A stretch of 64,000 nt of DNA from JACCVL01 sp963695375 (lineage in GTDB: Bacteria; Actinomycetota; Actinomycetes; Propionibacteriales; Nocardioidaceae), in NCBI GenBank assembly GCA_963695375.1, contig OY968767.1, positions 2,046,001 to 2,110,000 of the forward strand, in the 5' to 3' direction. Shown piece by piece: positions 14,899 to 22,853 of this stretch (its first letter is position 1; every line of letters begins with the position of its first letter). A model generated the notes under the pieces. The model made no database searches, was not told where the DNA came from, and saw only the letters and a list, made by a program, of their open reading frames with translations. The position numbers and the translations under genes are program-made.

Positions 14899-14972
14899 TG
14901 CCCTGGGTGGGACTCGAACCCACACTGGATCGAGTTTGAGTCGATTGTCTCTGCCGATTGGACTACCAGGGC
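14899..14972 (-). tRNA. tRNA-Leu(CAA), short variable arm
   Basis: Read on the minus strand, a 74-nt cloverleaf folds as follows: acceptor stem GCCCTGG/CCAGGGC with discriminator A, a three-pair D stem (GTC/GAC), anticodon stem ATCGA/TCGAT with loop CTCAAAC (anticodon CAA, reading UUG), a 5-nt variable loop CCAGT, and T arm GTGGG-TTCGAGT-CCCAC. CCA is not encoded. The anticodon says leucine, but normal tRNA-Leu is class II with a long variable arm, and this one is class I. The acceptor, T and anticodon stems are fully paired, so it does not look decayed. Confidence 0.85.
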
Positions 14973-14999
14973 GCGAGGGGCGCCTCGGCGACCCCTCGG

Positions 15000-15005
15000 T
15001 AGCCT
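15000..15005 (+). promoter_or_regulatory. -10 box, leaderless pdtaR promoter
   Basis: TAGCCT ends six bases before GTG 15012, the same spacing seen at pyk and polA. Transcription would start at or next to the start codon. Confidence 0.45.
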
Positions 15006-15011
15006 CTCACG

Positions 15012-15644
15012 GTGCCCGAGACACCGACCAGCACGCCACCCCGCCGGGTGGTCATCGCCGAGGACGAGGCACTGATCCGGCTCGATCTGGCCGAGATGCT
15101 CACGGACGAGGGCTACGACGTCGTCGGGCAGGCCTGCGACGGCGAGGAGGCGGTCCGGCTGGTGGAGGCCCTCCGGCCGGACCTGGCGGTCCTGGACGTC
15201 AAGATGCCGAGGCTGGACGGGATCTCCGCGGCGGAGCGGATCGCCGCGCAGCGGATCGCGCCCGTGGTCATCCTCACCGCCTTCAGCCAGCGCGAGCTCG
15301 TGGAGCGGGCGCGGACGGCCGGGGCGATGGCCTATCTGGTCAAGCCGTTCGCGCCGTCGGACCTGGTCCCGGCGATCGAGATGGCGGTCAGCCGGTATGC
15401 CGAGCTGGCCCAGCTGGAGGCCGAGGTCACCGATCTGCAGGACCGGCTGGAGACCCGCAAGCTCGTCGACCGGGCCAAGACCGTCCTGCAGACCAGCCTG
15501 GACGTCAGTGAGCCGGACGCCTTCCGGTGGATCCAGCGCACGGCGATGGACCTGCGGCGGCCGATGCGGGACGTCGCCCAGGGGGTGCTGGAGCACGGGC
15601 CCGCCCTGCGGGCACCCGACCCGGCGCCGCCCGGTCACGATTGA
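15012..15644 (+). CDS. pdtaR: ANTAR-domain response regulator, PdtaR-like
   Basis: 210 residues. The N-terminal receiver domain has the acidic pair in VVIAEDEALIRLD, the phosphoryl Asp in LAVLDVKMPRLDG (about 67) and the conserved Lys in YLVKPFAP. A coiled linker (LAQLEAEVTDLQDRLETRK) leads to a C-terminal ANTAR RNA-binding domain of about 55 residues. Members bind paired hairpins in nascent mRNA and act as antiterminators. In mycobacteria PdtaR works with the sensor kinase PdtaS, which is not in this window. The gene after tRNA-Leu and pyk is a familiar actinobacterial arrangement. Confidence 0.92.
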   Translation: MPETPTSTPPRRVVIAEDEALIRLDLAEMLTDEGYDVVGQACDGEEAVRLVEALRPDLAVLDVKMPRLDGISAAERIAAQRIAPVVILTAFSQRELVERARTAGAMAYLVKPFAPSDLVPAIEMAVSRYAELAQLEAEVTDLQDRLETRKLVDRAKTVLQTSLDVSEPDAFRWIQRTAMDLRRPMRDVAQGVLEHGPALRAPDPAPPGHD

Positions 15645-15697
15645 GCAACAAGACACGCCCGACGAGCCGTCTCGACCTACGGGTGCCCGTGCGCGGC

Positions 15698-15703
15698 TAA
15701 CCT
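15698..15703 (+). promoter_or_regulatory. -10 box upstream of the binding-protein gene
   Basis: TAACCT lies 55 bases before ATG 15758 in the gap after pdtaR. No clear -35 is visible. The leader contains the strong ribosome site CCGGAGG. Confidence 0.4.
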
Positions 15704-15757
15704 TCGGCTGTGGTGGGCACCCGCCCGGGACATGCCCTGAGACGTACCGGAGGATCG

Positions 15758-17119
15758 ATGATCCGCACAACAAGGACATGGCAGGCTGCGGCCGCGGTCA
15801 GCGCGCTCGCACTCGTGCTCGCCGCCTGTGGCGGCGACGACACCGACACCGACGCCGGCACCGACGAGACCTCGGCCGCGCCGAGCCCCTCCGAGGAGAC
15901 GACCCCGGCCGGTGGCGAGGAGCAGGACTGCAGCGGCACGCCGAAGAAGAAGAGCGACGGCGTGCTCACGCTCGGCAGCATCCTGCCGCAGACCGGCTCG
16001 CTCGCGTTCCTCGGCCCGCCGGAGTTCACGGGTGTCGAGCTCGCCATCCAGGACATCAACAAGGCGGGCGGGGTGCTGGGCAAGGACGTCGAGTACTTCC
16101 CGGGTGACTCCGGCGACGACACGACCAACATCGCCGCCCAGACCTACAAGCGACTCAGCAGCCAGGACGTCGACGGCATGATCGGTGCCGCGTCGTCCGC
16201 CGTCTCGCTGCTGGTGATCGACTCGATCACCGGTGACGGCGTCATGCAGATCTCGCCGGCGAACACCTCCGACGAGCTGTCGACCTACGACGACAACTGC
16301 CTGTACTTCCGCACCGCCCCGCCGGACACCCTGCAGGGTCGCGTGCTCGCCGACCTGATCTCGGCAGACGGCAACCAGACCCTCGGGATCCTGGCCCTGC
16401 AGGACGCCTACGGCACCGGACTCGCCAACAACACCGAGCAGTTCTTCACCGAGTCCGGCGGCGAGGTCGTCGAGAAGATCGTCTACGACCCGAAGTCGCC
16501 GAACTTCGCGACCGAGGTGTCCCAGATCAAGGCGCAGGACCCCGACGCCATCGCCCTGATCGCCTTCGACGAGACGAAGAAGATCATCCCCGAGCTGGTG
16601 ACCCAGGGCATCGGCCCGGCGGACAAGAACATCTACTTCGTGGACGGCAACCTCGCCGACTACTCCGACGAGGACCCGGACAAGCCCGGCGCCCAGCCGG
16701 CCTTCCCGGAGGGCACGCTGGACGGTGTCAAGGGCACGCTGCCCGGCTCGCAGGCCGGTGACGAGTTCCGGAACCGGCTCACCCAGGTGGCGCCGAACCT
16801 GGACGAGTTCGCCTACTCGACCGAGTCCTACGACGCGACCATCCTGATGGCGCTGGCTGCGACCTCCGCCGACTCCGACGTGCCGGCCGAGTTCAACGAC
16901 GACATGATCGAGGTCAGCAAGGGCGGGACGAAGTGCACCAGCTTCGAGGAGTGCGCCCAGCTCCTCGCAGACGGTGAGGACATCGACTACGACGGGGTCT
17001 CCGGTCCGGTCGAGTTCCTGCCCAACGGTGACCCGGGTCAGGCGGTCATCGGGATCTACCAGTACGGGCCCGACAACAGCTACTCGTTCCTGACCGAGCG
17101 CGAGGGCACGATCGGCTGA
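15758..17119 (+). CDS. branched-chain amino-acid-type ABC substrate-binding lipoprotein
   Basis: 453 residues. Signal peptide with lipobox VLAACGG, a low-complexity Thr/Asp linker to about residue 60, then a periplasmic-binding-protein type I fold of the LivK/amide-binding family. GSILPQTGSLAFLGPPE is the typical first strand and ligand loop. Start ATG 15758 has a perfect GGAGG; the longer frame back to 15710 is not needed. It is convergent with, and not in, the livHMGF operon that follows, but it is the only binding protein here and is the likely partner. The true ligand (Leu/Ile/Val, urea or short amides) cannot be read from sequence. Confidence 0.9.
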   Translation: MIRTTRTWQAAAAVSALALVLAACGGDDTDTDAGTDETSAAPSPSEETTPAGGEEQDCSGTPKKKSDGVLTLGSILPQTGSLAFLGPPEFTGVELAIQDINKAGGVLGKDVEYFPGDSGDDTTNIAAQTYKRLSSQDVDGMIGAASSAVSLLVIDSITGDGVMQISPANTSDELSTYDDNCLYFRTAPPDTLQGRVLADLISADGNQTLGILALQDAYGTGLANNTEQFFTESGGEVVEKIVYDPKSPNFATEVSQIKAQDPDAIALIAFDETKKIIPELVTQGIGPADKNIYFVDGNLADYSDEDPDKPGAQPAFPEGTLDGVKGTLPGSQAGDEFRNRLTQVAPNLDEFAYSTESYDATILMALAATSADSDVPAEFNDDMIEVSKGGTKCTSFEECAQLLADGEDIDYDGVSGPVEFLPNGDPGQAVIGIYQYGPDNSYSFLTEREGTIG

Positions 17120-17135
17120 CACCGAGCCGAGCAGT

Positions 17136-17179
17136 ACGCACGAGGCCCCGGCGGGAGATCCCGCCGGGGCCTCGTGCGT
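17136..17179. terminator. bidirectional terminator, 21-bp perfect stem
   Basis: Arms 17136-17156 and 17159-17179 are perfect inverted repeats with a two-base GA spacer, and the core is CGAGGCCCCGGCGGG. It lies in the 82-bp gap between the convergent binding-protein gene and livF, so it can end both transcripts. There is no U tract, as is common in high-GC actinobacteria. Confidence 0.85.
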
Positions 17180-17201
17180 CGCTGAGCAGCGCGCGGACCG
17201 G

Positions 17202-18041
17202 TCAGACCTTGGCCAGCGTGCCGAGGTAGAGCTCGATCACCTTGGGGTCGTTGCCCAGCTCCTGACCGGTGCCGGTGTAGGCGTTGCGCCCCTGGTCCAT
17301 GACGTAGCCGCGGTCGCAGATCTGCAGGCAGCGGCGAGCGTTCTGCTCGACCATCACCACCGAGACGCCGGCCCGGTTGATCCGCCGGGTGCGCACGAAG
17401 ACCTCGTCCTGGAGCACCGGGGACAGCCCGGCGGAGGGCTCGTCCAGCAGCAGCACGGCCGGCTCGGTCATCAGGGCCCGACCCATCGCGACCATCTGCC
17501 GCTCGCCGCCGGACAGTGAGCCGGCACGCTGCCCACGCCGGTCTTTGAGGACGGGGAACAGGTCGGCGACGAAGTCGAACCGCTCGTTGAACCGGTTGGG
17601 CTTCGAGTAGATCCCCATCTGCAGGTTCTCCTCGATGGTGAGGCTGGGGAACACGTTGTTCGTCTGCGGGACGAAGCCGATGCCCTTGTGCACGAGCTGG
17701 TCGGTGCGCTGGTTGGTGACGTCTTGCCCTTCCAGTCTCACCGTCCCCGAGCGCACCTTGACCAGTCCGAACAGTGCCTTCAGCAGCGTCGACTTGCCGG
17801 CACCGTTGGGGCCGATGATTCCGACCAGCTCGCCGCGCTGGCAGTACAGGTCCGCGCCGTTGAGGATGTTCACACCGGGCAGATAGCCGGCGACGACGTC
17901 GTCGGCGCGGAGCACCGCGCCCTCGGCCCCCGCCACGTGGCTGGATCGGTCGATGACGGTGTGGTCGTCCTCGGCGGCCGGGTCCTCCAGCTGCGGGTCG
18001 ACGCCCTCGTCGGCCGGGTCGTCGTGCCCTTGGTCGCTCAT
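17202..18041 (-). CDS. livF: branched-chain amino-acid ABC transporter ATPase LivF
   Basis: 279 residues. After an acidic N-terminal extension of about 40 residues come Walker A GPNGAGKST (about 77), the Q-loop VPQTNNVFPSLTIEENL, the signature LSGGERQMVAMGRAL and Walker B VLLLDEPSAGLSP. YLGTLAKV ends the protein. LivF and LivG form the ATPase dimer on the inner face of the permease pair. ATG 18041 overlaps the livG stop by four bases (ATGA). It is the last gene of the minus-strand livHMGF operon. Confidence 0.94.
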   Translation of the reverse strand: MSDQGHDDPADEGVDPQLEDPAAEDDHTVIDRSSHVAGAEGAVLRADDVVAGYLPGVNILNGADLYCQRGELVGIIGPNGAGKSTLLKALFGLVKVRSGTVRLEGQDVTNQRTDQLVHKGIGFVPQTNNVFPSLTIEENLQMGIYSKPNRFNERFDFVADLFPVLKDRRGQRAGSLSGGERQMVAMGRALMTEPAVLLLDEPSAGLSPVLQDEVFVRTRRINRAGVSVVMVEQNARRCLQICDRGYVMDQGRNAYTGTGQELGNDPKVIELYLGTLAKV

Positions 18042-18982
18042 CGCTTCTCCTCCTTCGGGGGGGCGGACTCGCCACGCGCCTCGGCGAGCATCTGCTCCTC
18101 CTCCTCGAAGGTGAGTGCAGAGTCGTGGTGCGCGCCCAGATAGGCGTCGACCACTGCCTGGTTGCCCATCACCGAGTCCGGTGGTCCCTCCGCGATGATC
18201 CGGCCCTGCGCCATCACCACCACCCAGTCGGAGATGTCGCGGACCATGTCCATGTCGTGCTCGACGAAGAGCACCGACATGCCCTCCTCGCGCAGCGACT
18301 TGACGTGGTTGAGCAGGGACTGCTTGAGGGCGGGGTTCACGCCGGCCATCGGCTCGTCCAGCATGACCATCTCGGGCTCGACCATCAGCGCCCGGGCCAT
18401 CTCGAGCAGCTTGCGCTGCCCGCCGGACAGGCTCCCGGCGAAGTCGTCACGGACCCGGGTGAGCTTGAAGCGGTCCAGCAGGGCGTCCGCACGCTCGGTG
18501 ATGCGCTCCTCCTGCGGGCGCCACAGCGCCGGGATCAGCGCGGACAGGAACCGCTCCCCGGTCTGCTTGGTCGCCGCGAGCCGCATGTTCTCGATGACGG
18601 TGAGCCGCGACAGCGCCTTGGTGAGCTGGAAGGTGCGCACCATGCCGTTCAGTGCCACCCGGTGCGGGGGGACCCCGGCGACGTTGTCGCCGTTGAACGT
18701 CCAGCGGCCGGAGGAGGGCTTGTCGAAACCGGTGAGCAGGTTGAAGAACGTCGTCTTGCCGGCTCCGTTCGGCCCGATGAGTGCCGTGATCGTGTGTCGC
18801 TGGACCTCGAAGTGGTCGACGTCGACCGCGGTCAGGCCCCCGAAGGAGCGCACCACGTCGTCCACGACCAGGACGGCGTCCGGTTTGGGGGCGCCCGGCT
18901 CGTGCGGAACGTCGCGCAGGGCGCTGGCGGCGGACGGGCGGGTGCCGGTCGCGGTGGGGTCGGTCACGGGCTCAGCGGGCAT
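18038..18982 (-). CDS. livG: branched-chain amino-acid ABC transporter ATPase LivG
   Basis: 314 residues. Walker A GPNGAGKTTFFNLLTGF (about 69), Q-loop region TFQLTKALSRLTVIENM, signature LSGGQRKLLEMARAL, Walker B MVMLDEPMAGVNP and switch His in LFVEHDMDMV. LivG proteins differ from LivF by the short insert between Walker A and signature and by the extended tail; both are seen here (tail about 30 residues, Glu-rich). The N-terminal ~35 residues are Pro/Ala-rich and probably disordered. The start overlaps the livM end by 11 bases. Confidence 0.94.
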   Translation of the reverse strand: MPAEPVTDPTATGTRPSAASALRDVPHEPGAPKPDAVLVVDDVVRSFGGLTAVDVDHFEVQRHTITALIGPNGAGKTTFFNLLTGFDKPSSGRWTFNGDNVAGVPPHRVALNGMVRTFQLTKALSRLTVIENMRLAATKQTGERFLSALIPALWRPQEERITERADALLDRFKLTRVRDDFAGSLSGGQRKLLEMARALMVEPEMVMLDEPMAGVNPALKQSLLNHVKSLREEGMSVLFVEHDMDMVRDISDWVVVMAQGRIIAEGPPDSVMGNQAVVDAYLGAHHDSALTFEEEEQMLAEARGESAPPKEEKR

Positions 18983-19964
18983 CGAGCTGCAGCTCCCTCT
19001 TGTCCCCGAAGATGCCTTGCGGCCGGAAGATCATCAACAACATGAGCGCCAGCCCGACGAGCATGAACCGCACCTGGCCGACCTGTGAGGAGGTCATCAG
19101 CCAGTCCGGGATCAGCCCCTCGCGCACGCCTTGGTTCAGGAAGTTGTCGGTGAGCGACAAGATTCCCCAGAAGATCATCGAGCCGACGACCGGACCGAAG
19201 ACCCGGGCGGCACCTCCGAGCAGCATGATCGTGTACAGGAAGAACGTGAGCTCGGTGCTGTAGATGTTGGGCTGGGCGACGGCGAAGTCGAAGGCGAACA
19301 TGAAGCCGGCGAGGCACCCGATGTAGCCGCCGAGAAGCAGGCTCTGCATCTTGTAGGCGAAGACGTTCTTGCCGAGGCTGCGGACGGCGTCCTCGTCCTC
19401 TCGGATGCTCTTCAGCACTCGGCCCCACGGGCTGCGCATCAGCAGCCAGACGACCAGCAGGCAGAGCGCCACCAACGACCAGCCGAGGACGAGGACGAAG
19501 AAATCGTCCTCGTTGTAGGTGAACCAGCCGGCGCCGTAGCTGCCCGTGGGGAAGGGGTTGAGCGCGCGGAACTCGCCGATGTAGCCCTGGATCCCGTCCG
19601 CGCCACCCGTCCACTGCTCCAGGCTTGCGGCTCGGAAGAACAGCCGGATGATCTCCGCGGCGGCGATCGTGACGATGGCCAGATAGTCGGCCCGCAGCCG
19701 TAGGGTCGGGACGCCGAGCAGCACCGCGAGCACCGTGACGGCGCCGAAGCCCGCCAGCAGGGCCACCGGCAACGGGAGGTCGTAGGTCACGACCCCCATG
19801 CCCACCGCGTACGCGCCGAGCGCGACGAACCCCGCCTGGCCGAAGTTGAGCAGGCCGGTGTAGCCGAAGTGCACGTTCAGCCCGATGGCTGCGATCGCGT
19901 AGGTGACCACCTCGCCGGCGACCATCGCCGCGACGGCGTTCTGGATGATCTGACTCCAGTCCAT
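18972..19964 (-). CDS. livM: branched-chain amino-acid ABC permease LivM
   Basis: 330 residues with eight to nine hydrophobic spans. The repeat GLNVHFGYTGLLNFGQAGFVALGAYA near the N-terminus is the LivH/LivM hallmark; the cytoplasmic EAA-like loop is near RSPWGRVLKSIREDEDAVRSLG. An insertion around residues 115-145 (rich in Gly, Tyr and Asp) lies between spans. ATG 19964 has GGGAGGAGAGG in front and starts 13 bases after livH stops. Confidence 0.93.
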   Translation of the reverse strand: MDWSQIIQNAVAAMVAGEVVTYAIAAIGLNVHFGYTGLLNFGQAGFVALGAYAVGMGVVTYDLPLPVALLAGFGAVTVLAVLLGVPTLRLRADYLAIVTIAAAEIIRLFFRAASLEQWTGGADGIQGYIGEFRALNPFPTGSYGAGWFTYNEDDFFVLVLGWSLVALCLLVVWLLMRSPWGRVLKSIREDEDAVRSLGKNVFAYKMQSLLLGGYIGCLAGFMFAFDFAVAQPNIYSTELTFFLYTIMLLGGAARVFGPVVGSMIFWGILSLTDNFLNQGVREGLIPDWLMTSSQVGQVRFMLVGLALMLLMIFRPQGIFGDKRELQLDAR

Positions 19965-19977
19965 GCCTCTCCTCCCG

Positions 19978-21513
19978 TCAGCCGACGCGTTCCGCGCGGC
20001 CGAGGATGCCCTGTGGTCGCACGAGGAGGATGAGGATCAGGATCCCGAGCGCGGCGACGTTCTTGAGCTCCGAGGGGATCCACACCGTCGAGACGGTGAC
20101 GAAGATGCCGACCACGAGGCTTCCGACGAGCGCTCCGTAGGCGGTGCCGAGACCGCCCAGGGTGACCGCGGCGAAGATCAGCAGCAGGAGCTGGAAGCCC
20201 ATGTCGAAGCGCACCTGCTGGGAGATGCCGAGCAGGATCCCGCCCAGACCGGCCAGCCCGCCGCCGATGATCCAGACCACCAGGATCACCCGCTGCACGT
20301 CGATGCCCGAGGCGGCCGCCAGCGCCGGGTTGTCCGAGACCGCCCGGGTGGCCTTGCCGAGCCGGGTGCGCAGCAGCCAGTAGGCGACGGCGAGCAGCAT
20401 CACCACGGCGACGCCCATCGCGATCAGGTCACGCGGGGCGATCTCGATCGGACCGAAGCCGATGCCCTCCTGGACCGCGTAGTCGGTGTAGGAGCGGGTC
20501 TCGGCGCCGAAGACGTACTGGAAGGAGTAGCGCAGCAGGATGGACAGCCCGATGGAGACGATCATCATCGCGATCAGGCCGGTCTGCCGACGGCGCAGCT
20601 GTCGCCACAGCACGGTGTCCTGAACGCCTCCGAGCGCGCCGCAGATCAGCATCGCCAGACCCGCGGCGACCACCAGCTGGACCCCCGCGTTGTTCAGGTA
20701 CCAGGCGACGATGGCGCCCAGCGTCACCAGCTCGGCGTGGGCGAAGTTGACCAGGCCGGTGGTGCCGTACACCAGCGACAGCCCGATGGCTGCCAGGGCG
20801 AGCAGCAGGCCGAACCGCAGTCCCTCGACCGTCAGCTGCGCGGCCAGGTCCCAGTCGCTGCTGATGTCCCGGGTCTCTTCGCCCAGCCGGAAGATGATCG
20901 GCTTGACCTGGCCCGACTGCACCTCGACGCCGCCGAGCGTGGTCTGCATCCCGGCGGTGACGAAGACCCCCTCGGGCAGGCTGTCCTCGATCAGCGCGAC
21001 GTCGTAGGTTCCCGGGCCGGGCAGCAGCACCTGCCACCTGCCCTCGTCCTCGGACTGCGTCTCCTCGGCGAAGTCGCCGTCGGCGCTCTCCACTCGGATC
21101 GTGGCGCCGACCACCGGTTCCTGCTCGAACAACAGCGTCCCGCCGACCGCCTCCTGGCGGCTGAGGGGCACCGTCACGCTCGCCGTGTCACCGGCGGACA
21201 CGTCGGCGGTGATGGCCTCCGCATCACCCGGGACGATGATGCCCTCGGGCAGCGACTCGGTGTCGACCTCGACCGCGTAGCTCCCCGGCTGCGGCACCGC
21301 GACGGTGAAGCTGCCGTTGTCGTCACTGGTGGCCTCTTCGCTAAAGCCGCCCTTGGCGCTGGTGACGGTCACCGTCACCTCGGGCACCGTCGCGCCGAAG
21401 TCGTCGACGACCGTGCCCTGGATGTCACCACCCTGTCCGTCCGCCGCCGCAGCGCCGCTGGAGACCAACCCGGCCACGAGCGCCAGGACCAGCACGATCA
21501 GCAGTCGGCGCAA
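19978..21513 (-). CDS. livH: LivH permease with N-terminal carboxypeptidase-regulatory-like domains
   Basis: 511 residues, about 210 more than a standard LivH. A signal peptide (1-24, ending GAAAAD) is followed by two beta-rich repeats. The first (about 28-112) has the carboxypeptidase D regulatory-like pattern GTVVDDFGATVPEVTVTV...DDNGSFTVAVPQPGSYAVEV. The second (about 118-200) has the same plan, ending GRWQVLLPGPGTYDVAL. The permease begins near residue 222 (LRFGLLLALAAIGLSLVYG) with GLVNFAHAELVTLGA. The extra part should lie outside the membrane. Start is TTG 21513 after AGGAG. First gene of the livHMGF operon. Confidence 0.92.
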   Translation of the reverse strand: MRRLLIVLVLALVAGLVSSGAAAADGQGGDIQGTVVDDFGATVPEVTVTVTSAKGGFSEEATSDDNGSFTVAVPQPGSYAVEVDTESLPEGIIVPGDAEAITADVSAGDTASVTVPLSRQEAVGGTLLFEQEPVVGATIRVESADGDFAEETQSEDEGRWQVLLPGPGTYDVALIEDSLPEGVFVTAGMQTTLGGVEVQSGQVKPIIFRLGEETRDISSDWDLAAQLTVEGLRFGLLLALAAIGLSLVYGTTGLVNFAHAELVTLGAIVAWYLNNAGVQLVVAAGLAMLICGALGGVQDTVLWRQLRRRQTGLIAMMIVSIGLSILLRYSFQYVFGAETRSYTDYAVQEGIGFGPIEIAPRDLIAMGVAVVMLLAVAYWLLRTRLGKATRAVSDNPALAAASGIDVQRVILVVWIIGGGLAGLGGILLGISQQVRFDMGFQLLLLIFAAVTLGGLGTAYGALVGSLVVGIFVTVSTVWIPSELKNVAALGILILILLVRPQGILGRAERVG

Positions 21514-21595
21514 CGTTCGCTCCTGTCCGGGCGGGTGGGTACCGCGGGTGGAACTCGGTGCCGGGCCGCAGCCCCGTCCGAGCCCGATGCTCGGG

Positions 21596-21601
21596 ACTAT
21601 A
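21596..21601 (-). promoter_or_regulatory. -10 box of the livHMGF operon
   Basis: On the minus strand TATAGT lies 82 bases before the livH TTG start and 33 bases before the end of the DUF554 gene. It is the best -10 match in the 121-bp gap. Confidence 0.5.
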
Positions 21602-21634
21602 GCGAGCGCTCGTCAGACGTGGGTCGAAGACCGG

Positions 21635-22387
21635 TCAGGCAGCGACGACCAGTTGCACCAGCAATGGCGCCACGACGAGCGCGGGCAGCAGGTCGGCGAC
21701 CGGGACCCGCTTGACCTGGAGCAGTCGCAGCGACACCCCCACCAGGAGCAGTCCACCGGTCGCGGTCATCGCTGCCAGGTGCGCATCGGGGACGAACGAG
21801 CCGAGGACGGCGCCGAGAGCGGTCAGCAGACCCTGAACGCCGAGCACCGCGAGGGCGGAGGCCGCGACCCCCCAGCCGAAGGTCGCGGCGAACGCGATCG
21901 AGGCGAAGCCGTCGAGCACCGCCTTCAGCACCAGCAGGTCGGCGCCCTGGCCGAGCCCGTCCTGGAGCGAGCCGAGCACCGTGAGCGGCCCCACGCAGAA
22001 GACCAACGAGGCAGTGACGAATCCTTCGACGAAACGGTGGTGGGACGCCCCGTCCGGATCTCCCGCGTCCCGGACGAGGCGCCTCCGCAGCGCACCGCCC
22101 AGGGCCTCGAGCCGCTGTTCGAGTCGGAGCAGCGACCCGGCGATGCCCCCCAGCAGGACCGCCGCGAGCACGATGAGGACGGGTGCGCTGTCACCGACCG
22201 CCCGGCGCAGCACGTCGTCGTCGACGGCAGCGGCGGACAACGCCGCGATCAGCAGTGTCACCAGTCCGAGACCGTCCGTGACGACGTCCCGGGTGCGGGT
22301 CGGCAGCCGGTGGCCGACCAGCACGCCGATGCCGGAGCCGAGCAGCACGGTGGTGACGTTGACCACCGTGCCGAAGCCGCGAAACAT
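21635..22387 (-). CDS. DUF554 family membrane protein
   Basis: 250 residues with about seven hydrophobic spans. The start MFRGFGTVVNVTTVLLGSGIGVLVG and the middle EGFVTASLVFCVGPLTVLGSLQDG are DUF554 (YdfK/YqgA-type) signatures. Function in the family is unknown. AAGGA precedes ATG 22387. It starts nine bases after the thioesterase gene, so the two are probably one transcript. Confidence 0.85.
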   Translation of the reverse strand: MFRGFGTVVNVTTVLLGSGIGVLVGHRLPTRTRDVVTDGLGLVTLLIAALSAAAVDDDVLRRAVGDSAPVLIVLAAVLLGGIAGSLLRLEQRLEALGGALRRRLVRDAGDPDGASHHRFVEGFVTASLVFCVGPLTVLGSLQDGLGQGADLLVLKAVLDGFASIAFAATFGWGVAASALAVLGVQGLLTALGAVLGSFVPDAHLAAMTATGGLLLVGVSLRLLQVKRVPVADLLPALVVAPLLVQLVVAA

Positions 22388-22396
22388 CGGGGTCCT

Positions 22397-22810
22397 TCAG
22401 GTCCGGGGGACCAGCTGGCAGGTGAGCCGGGCGGTGCACACCCGGCGGTCCGCCTCGTCGCGGACCACGACCTCGTACGTCGCCACGGACCGGCCGCGAT
22501 GCACCGGAGTGGCGACGCCAGTCACCACCCCGTCGCGGACCGCCCGGTGATGGGTCGCGTTCAGGTCGACCCCGACGGCGTACCGGTCCGGCATCGCCCA
22601 CAACGTGGCCCCGACCGAGGCCAGGCTCTCCACGAGCACGCAGGTGGCGCCACCGTGCAGCAGCCCGAACGGCTGGGTGTTGCCCGCCACCGGCAGCGTG
22701 CCGGACACCCGGTCGGCGCTCATCTCGAGGATGTCGATGCCCATCCGCTCGTGCAGGGCGGCGTCGGGCAGGTCCGGGAGCGGCCCGGAGCGGTCCTCGG
22801 CATCGTTCAC
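22397..22810 (-). CDS. hotdog-fold thioesterase, PaaI family
   Basis: 137 residues. HERMGIDILEM, then QPFGLLHGGATCVLVESLAS: the HGG motif with downstream Glu is the PaaI-type active-site helix. The domain fills the whole protein. It should hydrolyse acyl-CoA thioesters, substrate unknown. GTG 22810 follows GAAGGGA. It is divergent from polA across 43 bases, so the two promoters lie back to back. Confidence 0.88.
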   Translation of the reverse strand: MNDAEDRSGPLPDLPDAALHERMGIDILEMSADRVSGTLPVAGNTQPFGLLHGGATCVLVESLASVGATLWAMPDRYAVGVDLNATHHRAVRDGVVTGVATPVHRGRSVATYEVVVRDEADRRVCTARLTCQLVPRT

Positions 22811-22840
22811 GGCGGTCCCTTCGTTGTCGGGTGCTCAGAC

Positions 22841-22846
22841 TAGAGT
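22841..22846 (+). promoter_or_regulatory. -10 box, leaderless polA promoter
   Basis: TAGAGT ends seven bases before GTG 22854, and no ribosome site precedes the start. This is the clearest leaderless arrangement in the window. Confidence 0.55.
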
Positions 22847-22853
22847 CGCTGCC

